Both the position numbers and the translations under genes were made by a program. 64,000 nt of DNA from Pseudomonas putida (GTDB taxonomy: Bacteria > Pseudomonadota > Gammaproteobacteria > Pseudomonadales > Pseudomonadaceae): the NCBI RefSeq assembly GCF_028682635.1, contig NZ_JANHLK010000010.1, forward strand, positions 62,001-126,000. The letters are read 5' to 3'. Positions 25,866 through 34,126 of this stretch are shown here, piece by piece. Within the stretch, counting starts at the first letter, position 1, and the number at the start of each line of letters is the position of its first letter. The notes beneath the pieces were generated by a model. That model had not been told where the DNA came from. It ran no database searches and saw only the letters and a list, made by a program, of their open reading frames with translations.

Positions 25866-27686
25866 TCAGAAGTTCACGCCGAAGCTGAGGGCGACGTAGT
25901 CGCGATCAGTGTTGGTATTCCACTTGCCGCCGAAGTAATCGGTGTAACTGAGACTCGCGGTGTAGGTGTTCATGTAGTCGGCATCCACGCCCAGGCTGAT
26001 GGCCTTGTCGCCTTCCTCGAAGTTGGGACCCACGCCATTGACGTCATGGGACCAGGCGAGGTTGGGCGACAGGTTGATGCCGGCAATCACGTTGGGGTAT
26101 TCGAGCTTGCCGCGCAGGCGATAGCCCCAGGAGTCGCTGGTATAGAAACCGTGGCTGTTGCATTCCTGCTGCGGGTTGCTCGGTCGGGTCACGCCAGGCT
26201 GGCCGGGCACCGGTGTGGCCTGGCCGGCGCAGACTGCCTGATTGACCAGTTGGCCTGCGCCGAATGCAGTGTTGCGACCGAAACGTTCCTCGCTACCGTC
26301 GCTTGCGCCCAGGCCGTTGATGTGGTTGTAGCCCACCTCGCCCACCAGGGTCAGGCGCTCGGAACCGAGTACCTGGTCGAAGAATCGGGTGGCGCTCATC
26401 TGCGCCTGCAGCACCGGCATGCGCTTGTAGCCCTCGACGCTGGCTCCCGCGACATTGGCGGACTGGCCACTGACGAACAGCGGCGAAGCGGCGTTGCCCA
26501 CGGCCGCCAGGTTGATGTCGGCGCCGTTGAGGTTCAACGGCATGTTCGGCCGGAAGCTCACCTCGCCGCCCAGCGAAGTACCCATCGCGTTGGTGGCGAA
26601 GCTCAGGCCATACAGGCGCACATCTTCGGGGTAGACCACGTTGTAGCTGGCGCTGCGAATCGCCGTCACCGCGTTGGCGGTGTTGGTCGCGCGGGTGAAG
26701 TTCAGGCTCGGGTTGCGGCTGTGATAGTTCATGGCGTAGGCGCCGAACTCGGTGTCGTTGAGTTCTGGCGCGTACCAGCGCAGGGCCAGGCCGAACTGGC
26801 CGCTGTCCCGGGCGTCCTTGGTCTTGGTGCGCGGGATGTAGGCGTCGTCCGCAAGGCCTGGGGCCCCGGTGTTGTTGGCCACGCCCGGTGGCAGATCGAG
26901 ACCTGCCAGCACGGCACGGTCGTTGCAGCCTTCGGGCGTGACGTCGTTGCCGAAGAAAGTGCCGCAGTTGTCGATCACCGACGGCGCCCACTCGATCTGG
27001 TAGAACGCCTCGGCGGTGAGGTTTTCCGTCAGGCCCTGGGACACGTACAGCATGTTCACCGGGATCAGGCCTTCCTTCACCTCGGCCCCCGGACGGCGCA
27101 GCGCCGCCACATCGATCGGGTTGATGCTGTTTATCGAGTTACCGATGAAGGTGCTTTCGCCCCAGCTCACCACCTGCTTGCCAAGGCGCACGTTGCCCTG
27201 CAATTCGTCGATCGTGTAGTTGTGGTAGACGAAGCTGTCGAGGAACATCGCGCCGGATGACTTCGCGGCACGCTGGCGGCCGTGATCGTCGATGTCGTAG
27301 AACGGACGGCTTTCATCCATCAGCTCGAAGTCATACCAGTATTTGCCGCGCACAAACGCGCCGCTGTCGCCGTATTTCAGCTCCAGGTCATGCACGCCCT
27401 TGAAGATCTTCGAGAAGGTCTCGCCCTTCTTGAAGTTCAGGCGGTTGTCATCGTTGGTGCGCGCCGATGCATTGCCCCGCACGCCCTGGGAATTGAAGTT
27501 GGAAATGAAATCCGGGTCCGGTCCGCGTACCGCCCAACTGGCGCCAACCGATAGCGCGGAATCGAAACTGCCTTCGATTTCACCAATGCTGAAATCCTTG
27601 GCAAAAGCCTGTGGGGTGACTGCCGCAGCGACGGCGACTGCCAGCAGGTTTGGGTAGCAAGCTCTACGCAATCTCGTAATGCTCAT
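25866..27686 (-). CDS. DUF1302 outer-membrane protein (copy 2)
   Basis: A 606-residue precursor. A much longer frame is open upstream, but I take the ATG at 27686 because CGGAGG lies just before it and the product then begins with a proper signal peptide (MSITRLRRACYPNLLAVAVAAAVTPQAFA). The mature part matches copy 1 (SFDSALSVGASWAVRGPDPD, LGKQVVSWGESTFI) and ends with NF like other barrels. It is about 30 residues shorter than copy 1, mostly in the surface loop near residues 270-300 and the Gly/Ala-rich loop near 500. Variable loops on a conserved barrel suggest the two copies may admit different ligands. It is in the operon between the acyl-CoA synthetase and DUF1329. Confidence 0.9.
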   Translation of the reverse strand: MSITRLRRACYPNLLAVAVAAAVTPQAFAKDFSIGEIEGSFDSALSVGASWAVRGPDPDFISNFNSQGVRGNASARTNDDNRLNFKKGETFSKIFKGVHDLELKYGDSGAFVRGKYWYDFELMDESRPFYDIDDHGRQRAAKSSGAMFLDSFVYHNYTIDELQGNVRLGKQVVSWGESTFIGNSINSINPIDVAALRRPGAEVKEGLIPVNMLYVSQGLTENLTAEAFYQIEWAPSVIDNCGTFFGNDVTPEGCNDRAVLAGLDLPPGVANNTGAPGLADDAYIPRTKTKDARDSGQFGLALRWYAPELNDTEFGAYAMNYHSRNPSLNFTRATNTANAVTAIRSASYNVVYPEDVRLYGLSFATNAMGTSLGGEVSFRPNMPLNLNGADINLAAVGNAASPLFVSGQSANVAGASVEGYKRMPVLQAQMSATRFFDQVLGSERLTLVGEVGYNHINGLGASDGSEERFGRNTAFGAGQLVNQAVCAGQATPVPGQPGVTRPSNPQQECNSHGFYTSDSWGYRLRGKLEYPNVIAGINLSPNLAWSHDVNGVGPNFEEGDKAISLGVDADYMNTYTASLSYTDYFGGKWNTNTDRDYVALSFGVNF

Positions 27687-27796
27687 GCGTCCTCCGATTG
27701 AATTGACACAAGGAGACCCGTGCGCACCGGTGGATGCGCTTGAGTTCCTGGCGTTGGAAATAAGATGCGCGGCCGCAACGACCGCGCGACACTGGT

Positions 27797-29362
27797 TCAG
27801 GCGATCCCGCGCTGCTGGTTTTCCCAGAAGGGTTTGCGCAGTTCGGTCTTCAGCACTTTGCCGACGCTGGTCAGCGGCAGTGCTTCGCGGAACTCGACAC
27901 TGCGCGGCACCTTGTAGCCAGCAATCCGCTCGCGGCAGTGGGCAATGATTTCTTCGCTGCTGGCCTTGATGCCAGGCTTGAGAATGATCACCGCATGCAC
28001 GGACTCGCCCCATCTCTGGCAGGGGATGCCGATCACGGCACTTTGTGCCACGGCGGGATGGCTGCCGATGGCCGCCTCAACTTCCCCGCAGTAGACGTTT
28101 TCGCCGCCACTGACCACCATGTCCTTGAGACGGTCGCAGATGTAGATGAAGCCGTCCTCGTCCATGTAGCCGCCGTCACCGGTGTGCATCCAGCCGCCGC
28201 GCAGCGCCTCGGCAGTGGCCTCGGGTTTTTTCCAGTAACCGAGCATCACGTTCGGGCCGCGCACGATGATTTCGCCCACGGTGCCGCGCGGCACTTCGTT
28301 GTCGTTGGCGTCTACCACTCGTATTTCCACGCACTGTACCGGCAGGCCGGCCGAGTACATCTTGCCGCTCGCCTGGTGCTCCGCGCTGTGATACTCGCTG
28401 TCGAGGATCGCCGCTGCCGGGGCCAGTTCGGTCATGCCGTAGCCTTGGGAGAAATCGGCATCGGTGAACACCGCGCGTGCCCGGTCCAGCAAGGCCGGGG
28501 TTATGGTGGAAGCGCCGTAGATGATGCGATTGAGCGAGCTAAGATCCAGGTCCCGACCCTGTGCCTGGTGCCAGTCAAGCACCATCTGGATCATGGTTGG
28601 CGCGAGCAGCACCTCATTGGCTTTCTCCTGGTCAATGGCATGCAGAACGCCTTGCGCGGTAAAGGTCTGCAAAACCGCATGGGTCGCGCCACTGATGAAA
28701 CAGGCCGTCATCGCGGCGAAGTCCGCCAGGTGGAACATCGGCATCGCGTGGAGAAATGTCGAACCCGCGCTGCAACGGCCGGCGATCAAGGAGTTCATCG
28801 CCGAGAACGCCACGTTGCTGTGGCTGAGCATCACGCCTTTAGGCTGGCCGGTGGTGCCGCCGGTGTAGAAAATGCCAAGCAAGGCATCACCGCTGCGGCG
28901 CGCATCTTCCACCGGCTCGCTGATCTCGATCAGGGTTTCGTAGTTGAGCATCCCCGGTGGTGTTTCGCCGTCACCGGCGTAGATCACCACACGTACGGTT
29001 TTCGCCTGTTCCTGCACCTTGGCGCCCAGTGCCTTGTGGTGATCGTCGACGATCAGCACGGTGGTTTCTGAGTCGTCCAGCGAATAGACGATCTCCGCCA
29101 GGCTCCAGCGAAAGTTCACCGGATTGACCACGGCATCGGCCCACGGCACAGCCTGGTAATACTCGATGAAGCGTTGCGAGTTGAAGGACAGCATGGCCAC
29201 GCGATCACCACTGCCGACATCCAGGCCTTTCAATGCACTGGCCAGGCGCGCGACGCGATCACCGAATTCGGCGTAGGTGATGCTGTGGCCGCCCTGAGAG
29301 CGGATGGCCACGGCATTGGGACGTTGCTGCAGATGACGGTGCAGCCCTTGAGTGATGTACAT
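27797..29362 (-). CDS. AMP-forming acyl-CoA synthetase (copy 2)
   Basis: A 521-residue ANL ligase, a close paralogue of the 1.05 kb gene. Visible motifs are YTGGTTGQPKG (about 166-176), GYWKKPEATAEALRGGWMHT, the hinge CDRLKDMVVSGGENVY and the C-terminal SVGKVLKTELRKPFW, whose lysine is essential in the family. GGAG lies six bases before the start. It follows the acyl-CoA dehydrogenase at 29.45 kb, with 90 bases between, and sits upstream of the DUF1302/DUF1329 pair. It should supply the acyl-CoA that the same operon oxidises. Two paralogous ligases suggest either two substrates or two activation steps, such as side chain and residual acid. Confidence 0.9.
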   Translation of the reverse strand: MYITQGLHRHLQQRPNAVAIRSQGGHSITYAEFGDRVARLASALKGLDVGSGDRVAMLSFNSQRFIEYYQAVPWADAVVNPVNFRWSLAEIVYSLDDSETTVLIVDDHHKALGAKVQEQAKTVRVVIYAGDGETPPGMLNYETLIEISEPVEDARRSGDALLGIFYTGGTTGQPKGVMLSHSNVAFSAMNSLIAGRCSAGSTFLHAMPMFHLADFAAMTACFISGATHAVLQTFTAQGVLHAIDQEKANEVLLAPTMIQMVLDWHQAQGRDLDLSSLNRIIYGASTITPALLDRARAVFTDADFSQGYGMTELAPAAAILDSEYHSAEHQASGKMYSAGLPVQCVEIRVVDANDNEVPRGTVGEIIVRGPNVMLGYWKKPEATAEALRGGWMHTGDGGYMDEDGFIYICDRLKDMVVSGGENVYCGEVEAAIGSHPAVAQSAVIGIPCQRWGESVHAVIILKPGIKASSEEIIAHCRERIAGYKVPRSVEFREALPLTSVGKVLKTELRKPFWENQQRGIA

Positions 29363-29452
29363 GAAAACTCCAAATTGCTTTTTTATTATTCAATCGATTT
29401 GGAACTATCGACGTGGCTGTCGGGCCGACCACAGTCGGAGTCAGCCCTGTTG

Positions 29453-30595
29453 TCACAGCGAACGCGCAACGACCTCGCGCTGAATCTCGTTGGAGCCACC
29501 GTAGATGCGTGCCACCCGTGCATCGGCCCACATCCGCCCGATCGGGTACTCGTTCATGTAGCCGTAGCCACCGAACAGTTGCAGGCAGCGATCGAGCACT
29601 TCACCCTGGCGTTCGGTCAGCCAGAACTTGCCCATCGACGCCAGCGTGGTGTCGAGGGTGCCGTCGATCCAACGCTGGATGATCAGGTCGACGAAGGTCC
29701 TGGCCGCCATGACCGTCGCCTTGGCGTCCGCCAGCACGAAGCGGCTGTTCTGGAAGTCGATCACCGGTTTGCCGAAGGCCTTGCGATCCTTGGTGTATTC
29801 CACGGTCAGGCGCAGGGCGCGCTCCATTACCGCCACAGCGCCAACGCCGATCTGCGCGCGCTCGTATGGCAGCTGGCTCATCAGGGTGTAGAACCCTTGT
29901 CCTTCCACTTCGCCCAACAGGCAATCGGCGGGCACTTCAACGTCGTCGAAGAACATCTCCGAAGTGTCCTGGGCATGCATGCCGACTTTGCTCAGCAGCT
30001 TGCCGCGACGGAAACCCGGGGTGTTGGTGTCGACCATGAACAGCGAAACGCCCTTGGCGCCCTGGGTGATGTCGGTCTTGGCGATCACCAGCACCATGTC
30101 GCAGGTCTGGCCATTGCTGATAAAGGTCTTGGCGCCATTGATGACGTATTTGTCGCCCCGCTTCACGGCGCGGGTGCGAACTGATTGCAGGTCCGAGCCG
30201 GCACCGGGTTCTGTCATGGCGATGGCGCAGATCATCTCGCCGGAACCGATCTTCGGCAGCCAGTGCTTCTTCTGCGCTTCGGTGCCGGATTCGAGGATGT
30301 AATGAGCGACGATGTGGCTCAGGCCAAGGCCCAGGCCGCCACCGAAGGTGCTCATCGCGTTGCACACGCACACGTAGTGGCCGATGTCGCCCCCCGCACC
30401 GCCGTACTCCTGCGAGACATCCGGAAGAATAAGACCCAATTCACCGGCCTTGAGCCACGCAGAACGATCGGCGAAGTGCTGCTCACGCCACTTCAGTTCA
30501 TTGGGCTCCATGTATTCCTTGCCGAAGCGCATGACCATGTCGTTGAACGACTCCAGGTCCTCGGTCATCCACGGGGAGCGGTAATTTTCCAGCAT
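29453..30595 (-). CDS. Acyl-CoA dehydrogenase (long-chain/isovaleryl type)
   Basis: A 380-residue FAD enzyme with complete landmarks: MTEPGAGSDLQSVRTRA, KYVINGAKTFISNGQTCD, GMHAQDTSEMFFDDVEVP, LFGGYGYMNEYPIGRMWADA and IYGGSNEIQREVVARSL. The base in the C-terminal loop is Gly (YGGS), so the glutamate of LPYERAQIG is the likely catalytic base, as in LCAD and IVD. It introduces a 2,3-double bond and reduces ETF. The ATG at 30595 has GAGG eight bases upstream; the GTG nine bases earlier is less likely. It is third last before the outer-membrane genes in the operon and follows the SDR by 97 bases. Confidence 0.9.
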   Translation of the reverse strand: MLENYRSPWMTEDLESFNDMVMRFGKEYMEPNELKWREQHFADRSAWLKAGELGLILPDVSQEYGGAGGDIGHYVCVCNAMSTFGGGLGLGLSHIVAHYILESGTEAQKKHWLPKIGSGEMICAIAMTEPGAGSDLQSVRTRAVKRGDKYVINGAKTFISNGQTCDMVLVIAKTDITQGAKGVSLFMVDTNTPGFRRGKLLSKVGMHAQDTSEMFFDDVEVPADCLLGEVEGQGFYTLMSQLPYERAQIGVGAVAVMERALRLTVEYTKDRKAFGKPVIDFQNSRFVLADAKATVMAARTFVDLIIQRWIDGTLDTTLASMGKFWLTERQGEVLDRCLQLFGGYGYMNEYPIGRMWADARVARIYGGSNEIQREVVARSL

Positions 30596-30692
30596 TGCAA
30601 ACACCTCAAGTTCTTGGGCTTGTTACCCGCGGGCGGGCAACAAGCTCGACGAATCGTTGGCCCTGCTTACCAGGGCACACGCCGCAACAGCC

Positions 30693-31526
30693 TTAGAAAT
30701 TCGAACCTGGACCGCCGCCGCAGAAGATGACCTGGCCGGAGCAGAAGTTGGATTCCGGCAGGCAGAACATCACTACTGCACCCGCGGCTTCTTCTGGTTT
30801 GCCGACACGACCCAACGGGATGGTGGCGGCCACACCGTCGAGACGCGCCTGCTGCACGCCGACCTTGATTTCGCGACCTTCAATGTTCACGGTCTTGCTG
30901 TCCTCGCCAGCCAGGGCCTGGGTCAGGCGCGTGTCGATCAAACCGAACGCGACGGCGTTGACGTTGACTTTCAGGCGGCCCCACTCCTTGGACAGGGTCT
31001 TGGTCAGGCCCAGAATCCCGGATTTGCCCGAGGAATAGTTGGACTGGCCGACGTTGCCACCAGCAGCGCCGGAGGAAATGTTCACCACCTTGCGCAGCAC
31101 TTCTCGGCCTTCGGCGGCTTCTTTCTTGGCCATGGCGCTGATGATCGGCTGGGCGGCACGCAGGATGCGGAACGGCGCGGTCAGGTGGCAGTCGATGACC
31201 GCGTACCACTGCTCGTCGCTCATCTTCTGGATCACGTTGTCCCAGGTGAAACCGGCGTTGTTGATGATGATGTCGATGGAGCCATAGCTCTTGACGGCGG
31301 TCTGCACGAAACGGTCGGCGAAGTCCGGCGCGGTGACGCTGCCTACGCACGCCACGGCTTCGCCGCCAGCGGCGCGAATTTCGGCGACTACTTCTTCAGC
31401 CGGTGCAGCGTCCAGGTCGTTGACCACGACTTTCGCGCCGTAGGCGGCCAGTTGCAGAGCGACTTCACGACCAATGCCACGGCCGGAACCGGTGACCAGA
31501 GCGACTTTGCCTTCAAGCTTTTTCAT
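30693..31526 (-). CDS. SDR-family 3-hydroxyacyl-CoA dehydrogenase
   Basis: A 277-residue short-chain dehydrogenase/reductase. The cofactor motif TGSGRGIG is at residues 12-19 and NNAG at 89-92. The catalytic triad is Ser151 or Ser152, Tyr164 and Lys168 (YSSGK). In a beta-oxidation operon it most likely oxidises the 3-hydroxyacyl-CoA to the 3-keto form with NAD+. FabG-like reductase activity cannot be excluded. The C-terminal FCGGGPGSNF is unusual, with a glycine run where SDRs usually have VDGG. It follows the MaoC-type genes and precedes the dehydrogenase gene. AGGAACAATAAAAA precedes the start with long spacing. Confidence 0.88.
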   Translation of the reverse strand: MKKLEGKVALVTGSGRGIGREVALQLAAYGAKVVVNDLDAAPAEEVVAEIRAAGGEAVACVGSVTAPDFADRFVQTAVKSYGSIDIIINNAGFTWDNVIQKMSDEQWYAVIDCHLTAPFRILRAAQPIISAMAKKEAAEGREVLRKVVNISSGAAGGNVGQSNYSSGKSGILGLTKTLSKEWGRLKVNVNAVAFGLIDTRLTQALAGEDSKTVNIEGREIKVGVQQARLDGVAATIPLGRVGKPEEAAGAVVMFCLPESNFCSGQVIFCGGGPGSNF

Positions 31527-31560
31527 TTTTTATTGTTCCTGAGTGAGGGATTCAAGGAGT

Positions 31561-31995
31561 TCAGGCCAGGGCCACGACGGCTTCGCCGACGAGCTTTTCT
31601 TCGCCGTACTGGTTGGCGCAACGGATCTGCAGGCGCACGCGCTTCTCACCGTTTTCTTCGAATTTTTCGGTAATGGTGCCGGTGCAGGTCGGGATGTGCC
31701 CCAGATGGGTAATGCCGGTGAAACGGATCGACAGGCTGCGCACTTGCTGCTGTGGTACCCATTGGGTCAACAGGCGACCCAGGTAGGCGGCCGACAACAT
31801 GCCGTGGGCGAACACGTCGGGCATGCGCGATTTGCGGGCGAAATCGATGTCGATATGGATCGGGTTGTGATCACCCGACGCGCCGCAGTACAGCGCCAGG
31901 GTGGTGCGGTTAACCGGTTGCAGTTTGAGAAGCGGGATCACATCGCCAATCTGGACATCGGAGAATTGCGCGTGGGTGGTGTTGGAGAGCGTCAT
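31561..31995 (-). CDS. MaoC-like enoyl-CoA hydratase, catalytic subunit
   Basis: A 144-residue single hot-dog protein. It carries the hydratase-2 motif YCGASGDHNPIHIDIDFA, with the catalytic Asp/His pair in GDHNPIH, and the following AHGMLSAAYLGRLLTQW helix. I choose the ATG at 31995, which has AGGA seven bases upstream and leaves ten bases to the preceding gene; a longer frame would overlap it. It should act with the product of the gene just upstream as a two-subunit R-specific enoyl-CoA hydratase, as HadAB-type and steroid side-chain hydratases do. It lies between that subunit and the SDR, which handles the next step. Confidence 0.87.
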   Translation of the reverse strand: MTLSNTTHAQFSDVQIGDVIPLLKLQPVNRTTLALYCGASGDHNPIHIDIDFARKSRMPDVFAHGMLSAAYLGRLLTQWVPQQQVRSLSIRFTGITHLGHIPTCTGTITEKFEENGEKRVRLQIRCANQYGEEKLVGEAVVALA

Positions 31996-32005
31996 CGACA
32001 TTTCC

Positions 32006-32443
32006 TCAGCGCTGTACGAGGGACGAGCGGACATCGGCGATATGCACGCCGTCCTGGTTGGTTACCCGTGATTCCATGACCACGAATTGCAGGGCCCCGC
32101 CCTTTTTCTCGTAGACATCGGTGATGCTGGCGTTGAAGGTCAGCACGTCGCCGGCATAGGCCATGGCGTGGTACACGAAGGACTGCTCGGCGTGCAGGAT
32201 GCGGCCCAGGTCAAAGTTGCACAGCTTGAGGAAAGCGGTCAGGTCGCGACCTTCACCTTCCAGGCACTTGAGAAAGGTCGGCGGTACCGGCAAGGCCTTG
32301 TGGCCCGCGGCGATGGCCGCCGCCTCGCTGGTGTACACCGGATCGGTTTCACCAATCGCCTTGGCGAAGAAGCGCAGGCGGCCCTTCTCCACATCGACGC
32401 TGAATTTATCGAGCTTGTGCCCGATCAGGCTCTTGTCAGCCAT
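32006..32443 (-). CDS. MaoC/FAS1-like dehydratase, non-catalytic partner subunit
   Basis: A 145-residue hot-dog protein that starts MADKSLIGHKLDKFSVDVEKGRL and continues AKAIGETDPVYTSEAAA, VPPTFLKCLEGEGRD, DLGRILHAEQSFVYHAMAYA. It has the fold of the N-terminal MaoC dehydratase family (PF13452 type) but no DxxxxH catalytic pair, so a heterodimer with the downstream subunit is expected. The ATG at 32443 has GAGGAG eight bases upstream; the GTG three codons earlier is less likely. It follows the thiolase of copy 2 by 32 bases and precedes its partner by ten, in one transcript. Confidence 0.85.
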   Translation of the reverse strand: MADKSLIGHKLDKFSVDVEKGRLRFFAKAIGETDPVYTSEAAAIAAGHKALPVPPTFLKCLEGEGRDLTAFLKLCNFDLGRILHAEQSFVYHAMAYAGDVLTFNASITDVYEKKGGALQFVVMESRVTNQDGVHIADVRSSLVQR

Positions 32444-32475
32444 GTGTCTCACTCCTCTTGTTGTTATGGAAAAAC

Positions 32476-33660
32476 TCAGTTGCGCCCGTACATCGTGACC
32501 ACGCAGGCGCCGCCCAGGCCGAGGTTGTGTTGCAAGGCGATGTTCAGGTCTTCGACCTGGCGTTTGTCGGCGGTGCCGCGCAGCTGATGGGTCAGCTCAT
32601 AGCACTGGGCAAGGCCCGTGGCGCCCAATGGGTGGCCCTTGGAAAGCAGGCCGCCGGACGGGTTGGTTACCACCTGGCCGCCGAAGGTGTTGTCGCCATC
32701 GAGGACGAACTGTTCGCCGCCACCGACGGCACACAGGCCCAGGCCTTCGTAGGTCAGCAGCTCGTTGTGTGCGAAGCAGTCATGCAGCTCCACGGCGCGC
32801 ACGTCCTGAGGACCGACGCCGGCCTGCTCGTAAACCAGCTGCGCGGCGCGTTGGGTCATGTGGAAGCCGGCATAGGCGATCATTGATGGCGGATCGAAGG
32901 ACTCCACCGGATCGGTGACCATCGACTGCGCGAGGATCACCACGTCACTGCGCAGGCCGTGTTTCTTGGCGAAGGCCGGCGAGCAGATGATCGCCGCCGC
33001 CGCGCCACAGGTCGGCGGGCAAGCCATCAGGCGAGTCATCACGCCCGGCCACAGCAGCTGGTCATTCATCACGTCTTCTGTGGTCAGTACTTTCTTGAAC
33101 AGCGCCAACGGGTTGTTCGCGGCATGACGGCTGGCCTTGGCGCGGATGGCGGCGAAGGTTTCCATACGGGTGCCGTACTTCTGCATGTGTTCGCGACCGG
33201 CACCGCCGAAAGTCTTCAGTGCACGCGGCAGGTCGACGTCGCGGGTCAGGCCTTCCAGCACGTGGACCACACTGGCCCGGGTCTGTGGACGGTCATCCCA
33301 GTGCGACTTGAGTGCGCCAGCCTGCATCTGCTCGAAACCCAGGGCCAGCACGCACTCCGCCTGACCGCTCTGCACGGCAGCGCGGGCCAGGTACAGCGCG
33401 GTGGAACCGGTGGAGCAGTTGTTGTTGACGTTGACGATCGGGATGCCGGTGCGGCCCACTTCATACAGGGCGGTCTGGCCGCAGGTGGAGTCGCCAAACA
33501 CGTAACCGGTGAAGGCCATCTGCACCTTGTCGTACGTTATGCCGGCGTCCTTCAGGGCCAGGCGCACGGCTTCGGCGCCCATGTCGGTGTAGCTGGGGCT
33601 GGCACCCGGCTTGGCGAAGGGGATCATGCCGACCCCGGCGACTACGACTTTTTCACTCAT
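32476..33660 (-). CDS. SCP-x/lipid-transfer-type thiolase (copy 2), first gene of the operon
   Basis: A 394-residue paralogue of the 23.2 kb thiolase, with VNNNCSTGS (nucleophile Cys), LHDCFAHNE, KGHPLGATG and LGLGGACVV. The ATG at 33660 has AAGGAAA about seven bases upstream; a longer frame begins 48 codons earlier, but that part has no thiolase character. It opens the minus-strand operon of thiolase, hydratase subunits, SDR, dehydrogenase, ligase, DUF1302, DUF1329 and thiolase. An 18-base near-palindrome (ACCTGCCGG/CCGGTAGGT) and the shared promoter block lie upstream. Confidence 0.9.
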   Translation of the reverse strand: MSEKVVVAGVGMIPFAKPGASPSYTDMGAEAVRLALKDAGITYDKVQMAFTGYVFGDSTCGQTALYEVGRTGIPIVNVNNNCSTGSTALYLARAAVQSGQAECVLALGFEQMQAGALKSHWDDRPQTRASVVHVLEGLTRDVDLPRALKTFGGAGREHMQKYGTRMETFAAIRAKASRHAANNPLALFKKVLTTEDVMNDQLLWPGVMTRLMACPPTCGAAAAIICSPAFAKKHGLRSDVVILAQSMVTDPVESFDPPSMIAYAGFHMTQRAAQLVYEQAGVGPQDVRAVELHDCFAHNELLTYEGLGLCAVGGGEQFVLDGDNTFGGQVVTNPSGGLLSKGHPLGATGLAQCYELTHQLRGTADKRQVEDLNIALQHNLGLGGACVVTMYGRN

Positions 33661-33698
33661 GGATGAATTTCCTTTTGGCATACACGTTCGGTTGTCGT

Positions 33699-33716
33699 AC
33701 CTGCCGGCCGGTAGGT
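33699..33716. promoter_or_regulatory. Near-palindrome before the long operon
   Basis: ACCTGCCGG and CCGGTAGGT form an 18-base dyad with one mismatched pair, 39 bases before the thiolase ATG. It is close enough to overlap the promoter or transcription start. Confidence 0.35.
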
Positions 33717-33761
33717 TCTTGTGGGGATTCATCCTAGGTTTGCCCATGGCGGTGCTACGAC

Positions 33762-33821
33762 CGTCGAAGGGATGAAGTTGCGGAGGTAGTGGGAGGCGTT
33801 CCAAGGAACGTTTGGAGGGAG
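33762..33821 (-). promoter_or_regulatory. Shared promoter block, copy b (upstream of the thiolase operon)
   Basis: On the plus strand CGTCGAAGGGATG at 33762 and CGTTCCAAGGAACG at 33797 (six-base arms CGTTCC/GGAACG) are followed by TTTGGAGGGAG. It is the clearest copy of the block shared with 11320-11384 and 34000-34066. It lies about 100 bases upstream of the thiolase start and points toward it. Confidence 0.55.
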
Positions 33822-33848
33822 TAAATCGATGAGGACAGGAGACTCAAC

Positions 33849-33938
33849 TGTAGGAGCTGGCTTGCCAGCGAAGGCGGTGTGTCAGGCGAAATGAATGTCG
33901 GATGTGCCGCCCCCATCGCTGGCAGGCCAGCTCCCACA
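33849..33938. repeat. REP palindrome (CTGGCTTGCCAGCG variant)
   Basis: CTGTAGGAGCTGGCTTGCCA and, inverted, ATCGCTGGCAGGCCAGCTCC flank about 45 bases. It lies between the two facing promoter blocks in the 466-base divergent gap; no gene is seen in this gap. Confidence 0.85.
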
Positions 33939-33999
33939 ATGATCTCGGGTAGCCGCAGGTTTTGCGTTCAGCCGCTCTCACAGGTGAGTGCCTGACTAC

Positions 34000-34066
34000 T
34001 CCCCCGGACCATCCCTTCGAACGATCCCCCGCCTACTCCGCAGCATCATCCCTTCGGCGCTCGCTG
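34000..34066 (+). promoter_or_regulatory. Shared promoter block, copy c (upstream of the 34.1 kb dehydrogenase)
   Basis: ATCCCTTCGAACG at 34011 and ATCCCTTCGGCGC at 34048 are direct repeats 37 bases apart, preceded by ACTCCCCC. Between them, CTACTCCGCAGCATC matches the CTACCTCCGCAACTTC of copy b read on the other strand. It lies about 60 bases before the dehydrogenase ATG and points toward it. Confidence 0.5.
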
Positions 34067-34126
34067 AAAATTTGCACCACGCCCAGCATTACAAGAGTCC
34101 CTGTCCCTGACCTACCGAGGATTCAC

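Noticed and set aside
25866-28013. 715-codon version of DUF1302 copy 2
   Set aside because: The first 109 codons read antisense-like sequence of the acyl-CoA synthetase end. A signal peptide with a good ribosome site starts at 27686.
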